From contig JAAZLW010000228.1 of assembly GCA_012799135.1 (NCBI GenBank), positions 1 through 33,851 on the forward strand: a stretch of 33,851 bases of DNA. Direction: 5' to 3'. Below are positions 16,266 to 24,832 of this stretch, piece after piece. Within the stretch, counting starts at the first letter, position 1. Every line of letters starts with the position of its first letter. Position numbers and translations under genes: made by a program. A model generated the notes under the pieces. The model was not told where the DNA came from. It worked only from the letters and a program-made list of their open reading frames with translations, and searched no databases. The DNA is from Bacillota bacterium. Its GTDB lineage: Bacteria; Bacillota; Limnochordia; DTU087.

Positions 16266-17261
16266 TCATCCGACCTCCTTCATCCTACCGAACTCTGTAT
16301 ACTTCCAACAAGCTACCTCATGACCTGGCTTATGTTGGAGCAGATCCGGTTCCTGTACCTTGCAGATCTCCCGGGCTTCTTGACACCGGGGATGGAAACG
16401 GCAACCCTGAGGCATGAAGGCAGGATCTGGTACCACACCATCGATTACCTGCAGCCTTTCTTGCTGTTCTGTCAACTTCGGAATAGAACCCAATAGCCCC
16501 AATGTATAAGGATGCATGGGGTCACCAAAGAGAAGCTTCACATCCGCTCTCTCCACTATCTTTCCAGCATACATCACCACAACTCTTTCCGCCAGTTCTG
16601 CGATCACACCTAAGTCATGGGTGATTAGCATGATGGATGTGCCAAACTCATCCCGAAGATGTCTCATTAGATCCAGAATCTGAGCCTGAATTGTTACATC
16701 CAGTGCTGTCGTCGGTTCGTCGGCAATGAGTAGTTTCGGATTACAAGACAGAGCCATGGCGATCATTACCCTTTGGCGCATACCACCACTCAGTTGGTGA
16801 GGGTATTCATCAACCCGCTTATCCGGTGAAGGAATGCCGACTAGATGCAACATCTCTATGGCTTTCTCTCGGGCGGCACCTTTGTCTAGATTCTGATGCA
16901 ATATGATGGCTTCCATGATCTGATTTCCAATAGTAAAAACCGGATTCAATGAAGTCATCGGTTCCTGAAAAATCATAGAGATATCATTACCCCGAATCTT
17001 CCGCATCTCAGCCTCGGTTTTTTTCAATAAGTCGAAGCCTTCAAAGATGATCTCCCCATCGACGATCTTCCCGGGCGGATCGGGGATCAGCCTCATGATG
17101 GAGAGCGACGTAACGCTCTTACCGCATCCGGATTCACCAACGATACCTAAGGTCTCACCTTTATCGATCGTAAAATCCACACCATCGACAGCTGGCACAA
17201 CACCGTCTTCAGTGTAGAAATAAGTCTTCAATCCTCGAACTTCGAGCAGTTTGTCTGCCAT
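16266..17261 (-). CDS. Oligopeptide/dipeptide ABC transporter ATP-binding protein (OppD/DppD)
   Basis: 331 residues. Walker [12 protein letters not shown] near 40-50, Q-loop [10 protein letters not shown], signature [15 protein letters not shown] and Walker [13 protein letters not shown] are clear. The tail [20 protein letters not shown] has the Cys pattern of the DppD/OppD group. AGGAGG precedes ATG 17261. A 167-nt gap separates it from the permease gene upstream; I see only a weak GGGAA/TTCCC repeat there. Confidence 0.93.
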   Translation of the reverse strand: MADKLLEVRGLKTYFYTEDGVVPAVDGVDFTIDKGETLGIVGESGCGKSVTSLSIMRLIPDPPGKIVDGEIIFEGFDLLKKTEAEMRKIRGNDISMIFQEPMTSLNPVFTIGNQIMEAIILHQNLDKGAAREKAIEMLHLVGIPSPDKRVDEYPHQLSGGMRQRVMIAMALSCNPKLLIADEPTTALDVTIQAQILDLMRHLRDEFGTSIMLITHDLGVIAELAERVVVMYAGKIVERADVKLLFGDPMHPYTLGLLGSIPKLTEQQERLQVIDGVVPDPAFMPQGCRFHPRCQEAREICKVQEPDLLQHKPGHEVACWKYTEFGRMKEVG

Positions 17262-17428
17262 CGGCCTTCGCCTCCTCCATTACGCAAACAACTCTACGCT
17301 ATCGCAGGCACTATTTATTGAGGCCCACAAAGCCGCTATCCTGTTACATTCAATACAGGCGCCCGTATCCCTTCCTCGTGCAGAACGGGAAAATTCCCCT
17401 CCCTAGACACATACGGGGATATAGCCCA

Positions 17429-18358
17429 TTACTTGTTCAGCCTCGGATCTAAGGCATCCCGCAACCCATCCCCAAGCAGGTTGAACCCTAGAACAGTCAA
17501 GGAAATAGCTGCCCCGGGGAATACTGACCACCACCATTGGCCTGACAGCAGATATTCCCGCCCCTGGTTAATCATATAGCCCCAGCTCGGTGTAGGTGGC
17601 TGAGTGCCAAACCCCAGAAAAGTCAGTGACGCTTCTATCATGATCACCGAGCCCATACCAAGTGTAATCTGTACAATAACCGGTGCTATAACGTTCGGCA
17701 GTATGTGCCGGAAGATTATCTTGAAATCCTTGGCTCCGACCGCCTGGGCGGCCTCCACGAATTCAGTCTCCTTAATCGACAACACTTGTCCCCGTACAAC
17801 CCGTGCGATAGAGGGCCAGCTGACGAAACCTATGGCAACATATACCAAAGAAAGACTCGCCGGTCGGAAAGCCACAATGGAAAGAACAAACAGCAAAAAC
17901 GGGAAAGCATAGATCACGTTAATCAGCCAGCTAATCAAATCATCAACCCGACCGCCATAGTAGCCCGCTACAGCTCCTAGGGTAACACCAATAACCAAAG
18001 ATACGACACTAGCTGCTACCGCTATCGTCAAGGAAATCCTGGTTCCATAGATAGTGCGGCTAAGAATGTCCCGGCCATACAGATCCGTCCCAAACCAGTG
18101 TTTGGCACTGGGTGGCGCCAATTTGGCAGCCCTCCCTTCTGTCCAGATCAGTTGCTCGATCGGATCATATGGCGCTACAAAAGGAGCAAATATGGCCAAG
18201 AAGGTGATGAAAACTATAATGACTAGCCCCAGCATAGCCAGCCGGTTCTTCTTCAGCCGGCGCCAACCGTCCGCCCAGAGACTGCGACCTTTTGGATCCC
18301 TCTCAATAGCCTGTTGGGCCGGTGCTGGGCCTAACATAGTCTCTTGCTTGCTCAACAT
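17429..18358 (-). CDS. Oligopeptide/dipeptide ABC transporter permease (OppC/DppC)
   Basis: 309 residues. A first membrane segment (about 37-60) is followed by a periplasmic loop with HWFGTDLYGRDILSR and five further segments. The permease coupling motif EFVEAAQAVGAKDFKIIFRHILPN near 200-223 identifies a BPD-type inner-membrane component. I start at ATG 18358, which GGAGGG precedes by a few bases; the in-frame start at 18376 lies in front of that site. Confidence 0.92.
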   Translation of the reverse strand: MLSKQETMLGPAPAQQAIERDPKGRSLWADGWRRLKKNRLAMLGLVIIVFITFLAIFAPFVAPYDPIEQLIWTEGRAAKLAPPSAKHWFGTDLYGRDILSRTIYGTRISLTIAVAASVVSLVIGVTLGAVAGYYGGRVDDLISWLINVIYAFPFLLFVLSIVAFRPASLSLVYVAIGFVSWPSIARVVRGQVLSIKETEFVEAAQAVGAKDFKIIFRHILPNVIAPVIVQITLGMGSVIMIEASLTFLGFGTQPPTPSWGYMINQGREYLLSGQWWWSVFPGAAISLTVLGFNLLGDGLRDALDPRLNK

Positions 18359-18397
18359 AATCCCTCCAATGCACACAAATCACTGCTTGCCTATCGG

Positions 18398-19324
18398 TCA
18401 ATCATATCGGATACGAGGATCAAACAAGGCATATGACATGTCGACAACCAGGTTGGCAAGGATAAAGAGACCTGCAAGGAACAATACCTCACCCCGGATA
18501 ATAGGAAAGTCACGATAGGTTAGAGCCTCCACAAACAACCGACCAACACCCGGCCATTGGAACACTGACTCAATCAAAACTACACCACTAAGCAGGCTGG
18601 CAGTCTCGACTCCGATGATAGTCACTACAGGAATCATAGCATTTTTCAGTGCGTGCTTAAGCACTACGGTCTTGGCCCCTAGACCTTTCGCCCAGGCAGT
18701 TCTGATATAATCCTGTCGAATCACCTCCAGCATACTGGAACGAGTCATACGCGCGATTAAAGCTGCTGGCCGGATTCCCAAAGTCACCGCCGGCAACACT
18801 AGGTAGATTAGCTCCCCGTCACCTGTGCCGGTACCGGGGATCCACCGTAAGGTCACAGCAAAGAGATAAAGCAGCAACAAACCAACCCAAAAGGATGGTG
18901 CTGAAATCCCCAGCAAGGCCACAAACATACTCGCATAATCAAGAAAGGAATACTGCTTTACCGCAGATATGATGCCAAAGGTCATGCCCAACACGATGGC
19001 AATAACCATGCCCGCTAGTCCTAATTTGACTGTTGCTGGAAACCGAGACCAGATCGCTTCATTTACATTCATGTTGTTGCGGTAGGATCTTCCCAAGTTA
19101 AAGGTAATAGCAGACTTAAAGAAATTCCACATCTGTACAATTATTGGATCATCTAACCCCATCTCGTGGCGGATCTTAGCAATAGTCTCAGGCTTGCCTG
19201 CTTGACCAGCCATGATCCGAGCCGGATCCCCGGGAACTATGGTTGTCAAGACAAAGACTACCACAATAACACCAATAAAAACTGGGATGGCGCCGATTAG
19301 ACGACGAAAAACATAGCGTCCCAT
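18398..19324 (-). CDS. Oligopeptide/dipeptide ABC transporter permease (OppB/DppB)
   Basis: 308 residues with six predicted membrane segments. It begins MGRYVFRRLIGAIPVFIGV and carries the coupling motif YIRTAWAKGLGAKTVVLKHALKN near 190-213 and the typical C-terminal DPRIRYD. ATG 19324 follows GGGGAGGGAG. It pairs with the OppC-like protein to form the channel and lies 39 nt upstream of it. Confidence 0.92.
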   Translation of the reverse strand: MGRYVFRRLIGAIPVFIGVIVVVFVLTTIVPGDPARIMAGQAGKPETIAKIRHEMGLDDPIIVQMWNFFKSAITFNLGRSYRNNMNVNEAIWSRFPATVKLGLAGMVIAIVLGMTFGIISAVKQYSFLDYASMFVALLGISAPSFWVGLLLLYLFAVTLRWIPGTGTGDGELIYLVLPAVTLGIRPAALIARMTRSSMLEVIRQDYIRTAWAKGLGAKTVVLKHALKNAMIPVVTIIGVETASLLSGVVLIESVFQWPGVGRLFVEALTYRDFPIIRGEVLFLAGLFILANLVVDMSYALFDPRIRYD

Positions 19325-19372
19325 ATTCTCCCTCCCCATCGACCTGCAACCACATCACTAAACCAGATATAA

Positions 19373-19412
19373 GGCGACTTGGCCCAAGGTCTGCCCTAAA
19401 AGCCAAGTCGCC
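19373..19412 (-). other. Hairpin between solute-binding protein and permease genes
   Basis: GGCGACTTGGC (19373-19383) pairs perfectly with GCCAAGTCGCC (19402-19412). No T-run follows on the minus strand. Such structures often protect the upstream mRNA or reduce transcription into the permease genes, raising the binding-protein-to-channel ratio. Confidence 0.65.
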
Positions 19413-19451
19413 CGCTCTGCTCATCGCCTCTACTTCAGTCTGCTTGCCAGC

Positions 19452-21089
19452 CTACCGATCCAACCACACCTTGGTGAACTTATTGGTATACTGGCCAAAT
19501 GCAGGCAACTCGTAACCCCGGACGAAATCTCTAATCAGAGTATGGTCCGTATAGTGATAGATGAACAGCCATGGAGCTTCGTCAACCACGATCTGCTCAG
19601 CTAACTGATAGAGATTGCGCCGCTTCTCCGGGTCACCCTCGAGTCTGGCACCCTGTGTTAGGGCATCAAACTTCGCACTGTTGAAACGAGAGTAGTTGCC
19701 CTGTGGTCCTATGTTATCAGAATGCAGCAGCACATACAAGAAGTTGTCCGGGTCAGGATAGTCAACTACCCAGCCCATGCGGAAGAACGGTACCTCACCT
19801 CGCTCAGTGGTATCCAGATGGACTCCCCAGTCAACGTTATGCAGGTTCACCTTAATCCCAATCTGAGCGAACTGGGCCTGGAGAGCTTCAGCGAGCCGTT
19901 TATGACCAGCACTTGTATTGTACTGTAAGGTGACTTCAAGCCCGGATCCATAGCCGGCTTCCTCCAGCAGCGCCTTGGCTTTCTTTGGGTTATACTCATA
20001 GCCTTCTAGTTCTTCGCTATAGGCGAACATGCCCGGAGGTAGTACACCCTTGGCAGGGCTGGCACGACCGTCCAGCACTAGGTCAATCAAAGCCTCACGA
20101 TTGATCGCATAGTTGAAGGCCTGGCGTACGCGCTTATCAGTAAAGGGCTCTAGCTCTACGTTAAAGCCATAGTAGTAGGTACCCATCTGGGGACGCTCAT
20201 AGAATACGCCCACTCGGCCACTCTTGGCTTCTTCATAGTAAGGATTATCGACATAGGTCTGATAGATATTGCCCAGCTTATACTCCGTATACTCAATGGT
20301 CTGGTCCACGATGATCCGGAACTCGAGCCCATCCAAGTAAGGCAGCTGATTACCGAATTCATCCTTCATCCAGTAGTTCTCATTACGGGAAAGAACGACT
20401 TTCTCATCCTGCAACCATTCCTCAAATTTGAAAGGTCCGGTGCCTACAGGATGGAAGTTGAAATCGGCAGTACCCCACTTCTCAATATCTTCTTTGGGAA
20501 GCACCACAAAGGTATTGTAGGTCAACACCTGGATAAACGGTGCAAAAGGATACGTTGTGTCGATTTCCAGTGTGTAATCATCGAGAGCAGTGACACCAAC
20601 CAGAGCATCAGCCTGACCTGCCTGATACTCCTCGAAGCCCTTAACCATATCGACGAAATACGCCCTCGGCGAATTGGTTTCCGGGCTGCAGATATAGTTG
20701 AAAGTCCAGACCCAGTCATGGGCAGTAACCTCTCGACCACCATTGGCAGTGGGCTTTCCACCCTCAGTGGTGGCATGGAAGTGTACACCCTTGCGTAGTT
20801 TGAAAATGAATCTGGTTCCGCCATCCTCTACGTCCCAGGATTCGGCCAATAAGGGAATGACTTCCCCATCGGGATCTAAGCCTACCAGTGTCTCAAAAAG
20901 CTGGTAGCCTACCTCAGCCGAGGTCGTATCTGTGGCAAATACTGGATCAATATGGGGTGGGTTGGAACCCAATGCATCCTTCCAGATGCCACCATATTTG
21001 GGCTGTTCGGCAGCGGCGATACCGCTCACTAGGCACAATGCTAAGCTAACTACTAGTACAACCAACGTATGTTTCCGCAACGATCTCAC
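19452..21089 (-). CDS. Family 5 extracellular solute-binding protein (peptide-type)
   Basis: 545 residues. A Sec signal peptide (about 1-27, with a hydrophobic run VLVVSLALCLVSG) ends in an A-A-A signal-peptidase-I type site before EQPKYGG. The mature part follows the DppA/OppA fold, for example LAESWDVEDGG, FKLRKGVHFH, GTGPFKFEEW and the C-terminal region with YPDPDNFLYVLLHSDNIG. The only Cys in the signal region is in LALC, with Leu at -1, which is not a proper lipobox. How the protein is held at the cell is therefore unclear. It delivers peptides, or other ligands of this broad family, to the permease. It is the first transporter gene after the regulator. Confidence 0.92.
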   Translation of the reverse strand: MRSLRKHTLVVLVVSLALCLVSGIAAAEQPKYGGIWKDALGSNPPHIDPVFATDTTSAEVGYQLFETLVGLDPDGEVIPLLAESWDVEDGGTRFIFKLRKGVHFHATTEGGKPTANGGREVTAHDWVWTFNYICSPETNSPRAYFVDMVKGFEEYQAGQADALVGVTALDDYTLEIDTTYPFAPFIQVLTYNTFVVLPKEDIEKWGTADFNFHPVGTGPFKFEEWLQDEKVVLSRNENYWMKDEFGNQLPYLDGLEFRIIVDQTIEYTEYKLGNIYQTYVDNPYYEEAKSGRVGVFYERPQMGTYYYGFNVELEPFTDKRVRQAFNYAINREALIDLVLDGRASPAKGVLPPGMFAYSEELEGYEYNPKKAKALLEEAGYGSGLEVTLQYNTSAGHKRLAEALQAQFAQIGIKVNLHNVDWGVHLDTTERGEVPFFRMGWVVDYPDPDNFLYVLLHSDNIGPQGNYSRFNSAKFDALTQGARLEGDPEKRRNLYQLAEQIVVDEAPWLFIYHYTDHTLIRDFVRGYELPAFGQYTNKFTKVWLDR

Positions 21090-21245
21090 CCTCCTAATTA
21101 TCCTTACAACTCATAACTTCTCAACAGACTTGGCCCCAGTTGAAAAGACCACCATGTCATTCTCTAAGCCATCCCTTCCCCCTTTCTAGCTTCCCTTGTA
21201 CCTGCCTTCTATGAGCTCGCAAGCACCTTAAAAAGGATGTGACCC

Positions 21246-21259
21246 CAGACTTACGTCTG
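21246..21259. promoter_or_regulatory. Candidate operator CAGAC-N4-GTCTG
   Basis: A 5-bp inverted repeat with a 4-nt centre lies in the 198-nt gap between the UTRA regulator and the solute-binding protein gene. The place is right for an operator of that regulator, but I found no second copy and no strong promoter boxes beside it. Confidence 0.3.
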
Positions 21260-21287
21260 TTTGCCCACAAGCTACAACTAACTAATC

Positions 21288-22004
21288 CTAGCCCGTCTTG
21301 TCCACGAATTTCAGTTCATGCTCGCCGTCTCCCACAAGCACGAACCGCACTCCATAGGCGGGAAACACCTTAAACTCCAGTCCTACAGGTTGCCCCTGGG
21401 TGATGATCAGATTGCCTGATCGCATCACCGGTTCTGCCGGGGGTACTCCTAGACTAGCAGCGATGTAGGGATCGGCCGGTTCTACCTCAAGACTCCTCTC
21501 CCAAGACTCCATGGCATCAGGTTCCGCGAGGCCCAACAGCTCCCGTAAGGGTATATCACTCCGCAGAAGCTCCTCAGACAAGCTAAGATCGCCAGTGGTC
21601 ACCACTTGACTCGCAAAAACCGGTTGTCCATTTACCTTGTGCACTCGACTCACCATGAGTAATGGCTCATCACTCGCTACCTTCAGAAGATTCGCCCATT
21701 CAGGCCGATGGACCTTATGGATACGAATCTCATTGACGCTTAAACACTCACCGGCAGTGTCAAAGGTCGATGCTAAGCCGGGGCCGTCGCCTTTGAGGCC
21801 AACATCTATACCCAAGCGTCTTTCCATTCGCCGAGCATAGTTCCGCCTCAACTGCATCAGAGAAATCTTAGCTTCTGAAAGAATCGTTCGGACATAGCGA
21901 GGAGTAGTCTCCACCCTCGCCGCGATTTCCTCGACTTTGAGAAAAGGATCCTGGCGGGCTAGATTCAGGATCTGCTCTTTTTTTGTTTCGGGTAATCCTG
22001 GCAT
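21288..22004 (-). CDS. UTRA-domain transcriptional regulator with atypical HTH
   Basis: 238 residues. Residues about 75-230 look like a UTRA ligand-binding domain (MVSRVHKVNGQPVFAS, then GNLIITQGQPVGLEFKVFPA), the effector domain of HutC-type GntR regulators. The N-terminal part (about 5-60) is a helix-turn-helix (KKEQILNLARQDPFLKVEEI, AARVETTPRYVRTILSEAKI) without the usual GntR sequence. It probably controls the transporter operon that begins 198 nt downstream on the same strand, sensing a small molecule; the ligand is unknown. Confidence 0.78.
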   Translation of the reverse strand: MPGLPETKKEQILNLARQDPFLKVEEIAARVETTPRYVRTILSEAKISLMQLRRNYARRMERRLGIDVGLKGDGPGLASTFDTAGECLSVNEIRIHKVHRPEWANLLKVASDEPLLMVSRVHKVNGQPVFASQVVTTGDLSLSEELLRSDIPLRELLGLAEPDAMESWERSLEVEPADPYIAASLGVPPAEPVMRSGNLIITQGQPVGLEFKVFPAYGVRFVLVGDGEHELKFVDKTG

Positions 22005-22289
22005 TAGTTTCCTTCCTTTTCCCGCCCGAACGGATCAACCTAGAGACTGACCCGAAAAGTGCAAAGCGTGTTAGTAAATGTAATTCGTAATAATCGGCGA
22101 AACTCCTGCCGATTGGGTATAAAAAATCACTAGGTATTAGCCAAATTGGCGAAAGACTCTAGTGAAGCGAACCGAGGAAGACAGATAACCCCCCCGAGTA
22201 GTCCTGTATACAATATCCAACATCCCGATAGCGCCCATTAGTCGTATTTGATATTTATTCATAGTCAACGTATAATCATATCACAGGTG
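22005..22289. other. Intergenic region with two hairpins, no gene seen
   Basis: AATCGGC (22092-22098) pairs with GCCGATT (22108-22114), and the terminator at 22121-22164 lies beside it. No reading frame here looks coding and I recognise no riboswitch family. Confidence 0.5.
22121..22164 (-). terminator. Rho-independent terminator of the polA-to-transglycosylase operon
   Basis: On the minus strand CACTAG pairs with CTAGTG, an inner GCCAA/TTGGC forms a second stem, and ATTTTTTAT follows. It lies about 125 nt downstream of the transglycosylase stop codon. Confidence 0.68.
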
Positions 22290-22967
22290 CTACCTGCTAC
22301 TGACGCTTCCCAAAAGATGGCGATATCGCTCCAGTATCTGCTTTCCCCGGTGCCACCATGATTCTATATGACGCCCAATGTTTGGTAAGAAGAGTAGTTC
22401 CGTTACTGGGGGAGGCCATACCCCTCGATAGAGACGGACATACCATGTGTACACTCCTAGTACCCGCTGTACATATAGGCGAGTCTCCAGGAATGGTATA
22501 TCATTTACCCCATCCAGGCGACCGTTCCAACGCTGCTCAGCCAACCATCGTGCCACATTGCCCCGACCGCCATTATAGGCGGCCAATGCCACTACCAGAT
22601 TGCCGCCAAACTCCTCCAGTAGCATCATCAAGTACCATGTACCTAGACGGATATTGGTATCAGGGTCTATCAGATCAAGGCCGGCGATTTCTAAACCCAG
22701 CCGCCCTGCCACCCATTCTGCCGTCTCTGGCATCAGCTGCATTAGCCCCGTGGCGCCTTTTAGGGAACAAGCATCTGGTTGGAAATTGCTCTCTACTCTA
22801 ATCAGAGCTGCTACCAGATATGGATCTAGGGGAGTCGCTTGAGTATGGGCAGAGATCTCTCCTACATAGCGGATCGGGTAAAACCATCGCAAAACAACTT
22901 GCCAGTTAAGTAGAAATATAACTATCAGCATGATTAGTATTGAAAGCAAATTCCATCTCAAACGCAA
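22290..22967 (-). CDS. Slt-type lytic transglycosylase, membrane anchored
   Basis: 225 residues. One N-terminal membrane segment (about 7-29) anchors the enzyme outside the cytoplasm. The catalytic Glu59 is in ALIRVESNFQ, followed by GATGLMQLMPETA (71-83) and AAYNGGRGNV near 130, the three SLT signatures. It cuts the MurNAc-GlcNAc bond of peptidoglycan to form anhydro ends. TTG at 22967 is the first possible start after in-frame stops, with AGGGGG about 12 nt upstream; ATG at 22931 would remove part of the anchor. It is the last gene of the polA cluster, directly after coaE-mgsA. Confidence 0.9.
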   Translation of the reverse strand: MRLRWNLLSILIMLIVIFLLNWQVVLRWFYPIRYVGEISAHTQATPLDPYLVAALIRVESNFQPDACSLKGATGLMQLMPETAEWVAGRLGLEIAGLDLIDPDTNIRLGTWYLMMLLEEFGGNLVVALAAYNGGRGNVARWLAEQRWNGRLDGVNDIPFLETRLYVQRVLGVYTWYVRLYRGVWPPPVTELLFLPNIGRHIESWWHRGKQILERYRHLLGSVSSR

Positions 22968-23004
22968 CGGATCGGAGGCCCCCTCACATGATCATTATGC
23001 GGCC

Positions 23005-24072
23005 TTAGTCGGCCTCTTGCTGTTCTTCCAGCTGATCGAAGGCTAAAAGTAACACGGCCGCTGTGGCCTCATTGGTAGCAAGAGGTACATTATGCACATC
23101 ACATACCCGCAATAGTGCTGTAATATCCGGTTCGTGAGGTTGAGCTGTCAGCGGGTCGCGGAGAAAAATCACCATATCTATTTGATCTTGTGCTACTAAG
23201 GCACCGATCTGTTGGTCACCTCCATAGGGACCAGACTGTAAGCGCCTTATGTCCAGACCTACCTCTTCCTGTAGTATCTTCCCAGTGGTGCCCGTGGCCA
23301 CCAGCTTGAAGTTGCTCAGTGTGGATTGAAATCGGCGAACCAGCTCAATCATGGCAGGCTTCTTCTGATCATGGGCAATCAGCGCCACCCTCCTTTTCCG
23401 ATGAACTTCCCCGCCGTCTCCACTCATTTCGGATATGGATAGATCGTGGTCAACACCGCATCGCCTGGTCACTGCAACACTCCCCAACAGCTCATCCAGT
23501 ACTGCATCTACTTGCATGCGTGTGTCCTCTAAGGAGCCGGAGTTATCCACTACATAGTCAGCTCGTTGGACCTTAAGAGCCAGGGGCAACTGAGCATCAA
23601 TCCGGCTCTGGGCCTCCCTAAGGGTGAGCTTGTCCCTTTTTTGCAGACGAGACAGCTGAATCTCTGGTCTAGTATAGACCACAACCACAGCATCCGTCCG
23701 CTTGTCCAATCCGGTCTCAAAAAGCAGAGGGACATCGATCACCAATAACGGTTCTCCCCGCTCACTCGCCATTCGAACACCCTGCTCTATTAGAGCCATA
23801 ACCTTGGGGTGTACAATCTGGTTTAGCCTTTCCCGCGCAGTCTCATCACTGAAGATGGTCCGGGCCAGCCGAGCGCGATCGAGATTGCCATCTGGGTTGA
23901 AGTAGTCTTCTCCAAAGGACTCTCGTATTTCCTGCCAACCCGCACTACCTGGAGTCACCACATCCCGGGCGAATTGATCTGCATCCAATACCGTAAGACC
24001 TCGCTCCTCAATCAACCTAGCCACAGTCGTCTTCCCACTGGCGATCCCCCCGGTTAACCCGATGATGAGCAA
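23005..24072 (-). CDS. Fusion: dephospho-CoA kinase and methylglyoxal synthase
   Basis: 355 residues in one open frame. Residues 1 to about 198 are CoaE: Walker [40 protein letters not shown] and the lid QKRDKLT. This half phosphorylates dephospho-CoA in the last step of CoA synthesis. Residues about 226-345 are methylglyoxal synthase: ALIAHD (His234), [20 protein letters not shown] (Asp286), FLRDPL (Asp306), PHEPD (His313, Asp316) and PLATNEATA. This half turns dihydroxyacetone phosphate into methylglyoxal. All expected catalytic residues are present in both halves. A polar linker (about 199-225) joins them; internal Met216 has no ribosome-binding site. Start TTG 24072 follows GGAGG. The place after ytaF is the usual coaE position. 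Confidence 0.93.
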   Translation of the reverse strand: MLIIGLTGGIASGKTTVARLIEERGLTVLDADQFARDVVTPGSAGWQEIRESFGEDYFNPDGNLDRARLARTIFSDETARERLNQIVHPKVMALIEQGVRMASERGEPLLVIDVPLLFETGLDKRTDAVVVVYTRPEIQLSRLQKRDKLTLREAQSRIDAQLPLALKVQRADYVVDNSGSLEDTRMQVDAVLDELLGSVAVTRRCGVDHDLSISEMSGDGGEVHRKRRVALIAHDQKKPAMIELVRRFQSTLSNFKLVATGTTGKILQEEVGLDIRRLQSGPYGGDQQIGALVAQDQIDMVIFLRDPLTAQPHEPDITALLRVCDVHNVPLATNEATAAVLLLAFDQLEEQQEAD

Positions 24073-24078
24073 ATCATC

Positions 24079-24747
24079 TCACCTCCCAGCCGTAATCCAC
24101 CACCACAAACCGATGGCGATCAATACTCCCCCTGGCAAACGGCCTAGCAAATTCCTGGATAATCTAGCCGCTCTAGCCCAGCGACATCCGATCAAAAGAC
24201 CCGTGGATAGAGCCAGGAAACTAACTAAGACTATGCTAATAGACGTGGTTAGCAAAGGGAATCCAGCCATGGCTGCGGCCAGACCTACGCCTGTAGCATC
24301 TAAGGCGAGTGCAATCCCAAGCAAAACGGCTTCCCTGCCGCTAATCATACCAGAGCAGTCCAAATCAGCTATCAAGGGTTCTTTCAGTACTTGGATGACA
24401 AGGCCAAAGGGCTGGAGTCGCACCTTTAGGATCATGTCCTCTCCCTTTGATTCCTGCGCATCTCCTGAAAAAACTGCACCGGTTTCCCGTCGCTTCTGGA
24501 GTATGCTCCACAGGCCCAAACCTACCAAGAGCACTGCACCTAGCCTAGGCATGAAACCCCCACCAATGTAGTGACCAACCGCGGCCCCTGCTTGCATCGC
24601 TAGGAAAACGGCAACTCCTGAAACCAAGCTAGCTATCCCCACCGACGTCAGTGGTACTCTCACCCGTCGAAGTCCATAGGCTATGCCCGCAACCAGGCCA
24701 TCCAGACTGATCCCGATCGCCAGCAGTAAAACAGCTGATAGATTCAC
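24079..24747 (-). CDS. ytaF: YtaF-like sporulation membrane protein (MntP-related)
   Basis: 222 residues with about six membrane segments. LLAIGISLDGLVAGIAYGLR at the N-terminus and the repeated LGIALALDATGVGLAAA segment in the second half match the YtaF group, with the soluble DLDCSGMISGREA loop between them that is typical of it. The Asp residues within the membrane resemble those of the MntP manganese exporter. GTG 24747 puts the start just before the first membrane segment, as in B. subtilis; a start at 24801 would add 18 polar residues. It lies between mutM and coaE, the B. subtilis order. Confidence 0.87.
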   Translation of the reverse strand: MNLSAVLLLAIGISLDGLVAGIAYGLRRVRVPLTSVGIASLVSGVAVFLAMQAGAAVGHYIGGGFMPRLGAVLLVGLGLWSILQKRRETGAVFSGDAQESKGEDMILKVRLQPFGLVIQVLKEPLIADLDCSGMISGREAVLLGIALALDATGVGLAAAMAGFPLLTTSISIVLVSFLALSTGLLIGCRWARAARLSRNLLGRLPGGVLIAIGLWWWITAGR

Positions 24748-24832
24748 CTTCCGCCCCCCCAAAGGACTCTTGTGATCTATCTCTATCCTATGGAGAAGCA
24801 TTGACCCTAGTTACTCCACTGACAGAGTTTGC

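Noticed and set aside
17397-17408. GGGAAAATTCCC as an operator between oppD and oppC
   Set aside because: Only a 5-bp stem in a short gap, not distinguishable from chance.
22081-22170. A riboswitch-like run with GCCAAATTGGCGAAAG
   Set aside because: I compared it with c-di-GMP, glycine and fluoride riboswitch cores from memory and none fits; on the minus strand it is a plain terminator with a T-run.
23005-23427. Separate mgsA gene starting at the internal ATG (codon 216)
   Set aside because: No ribosome-binding site precedes that ATG and the frame continues without a stop from CoaE.
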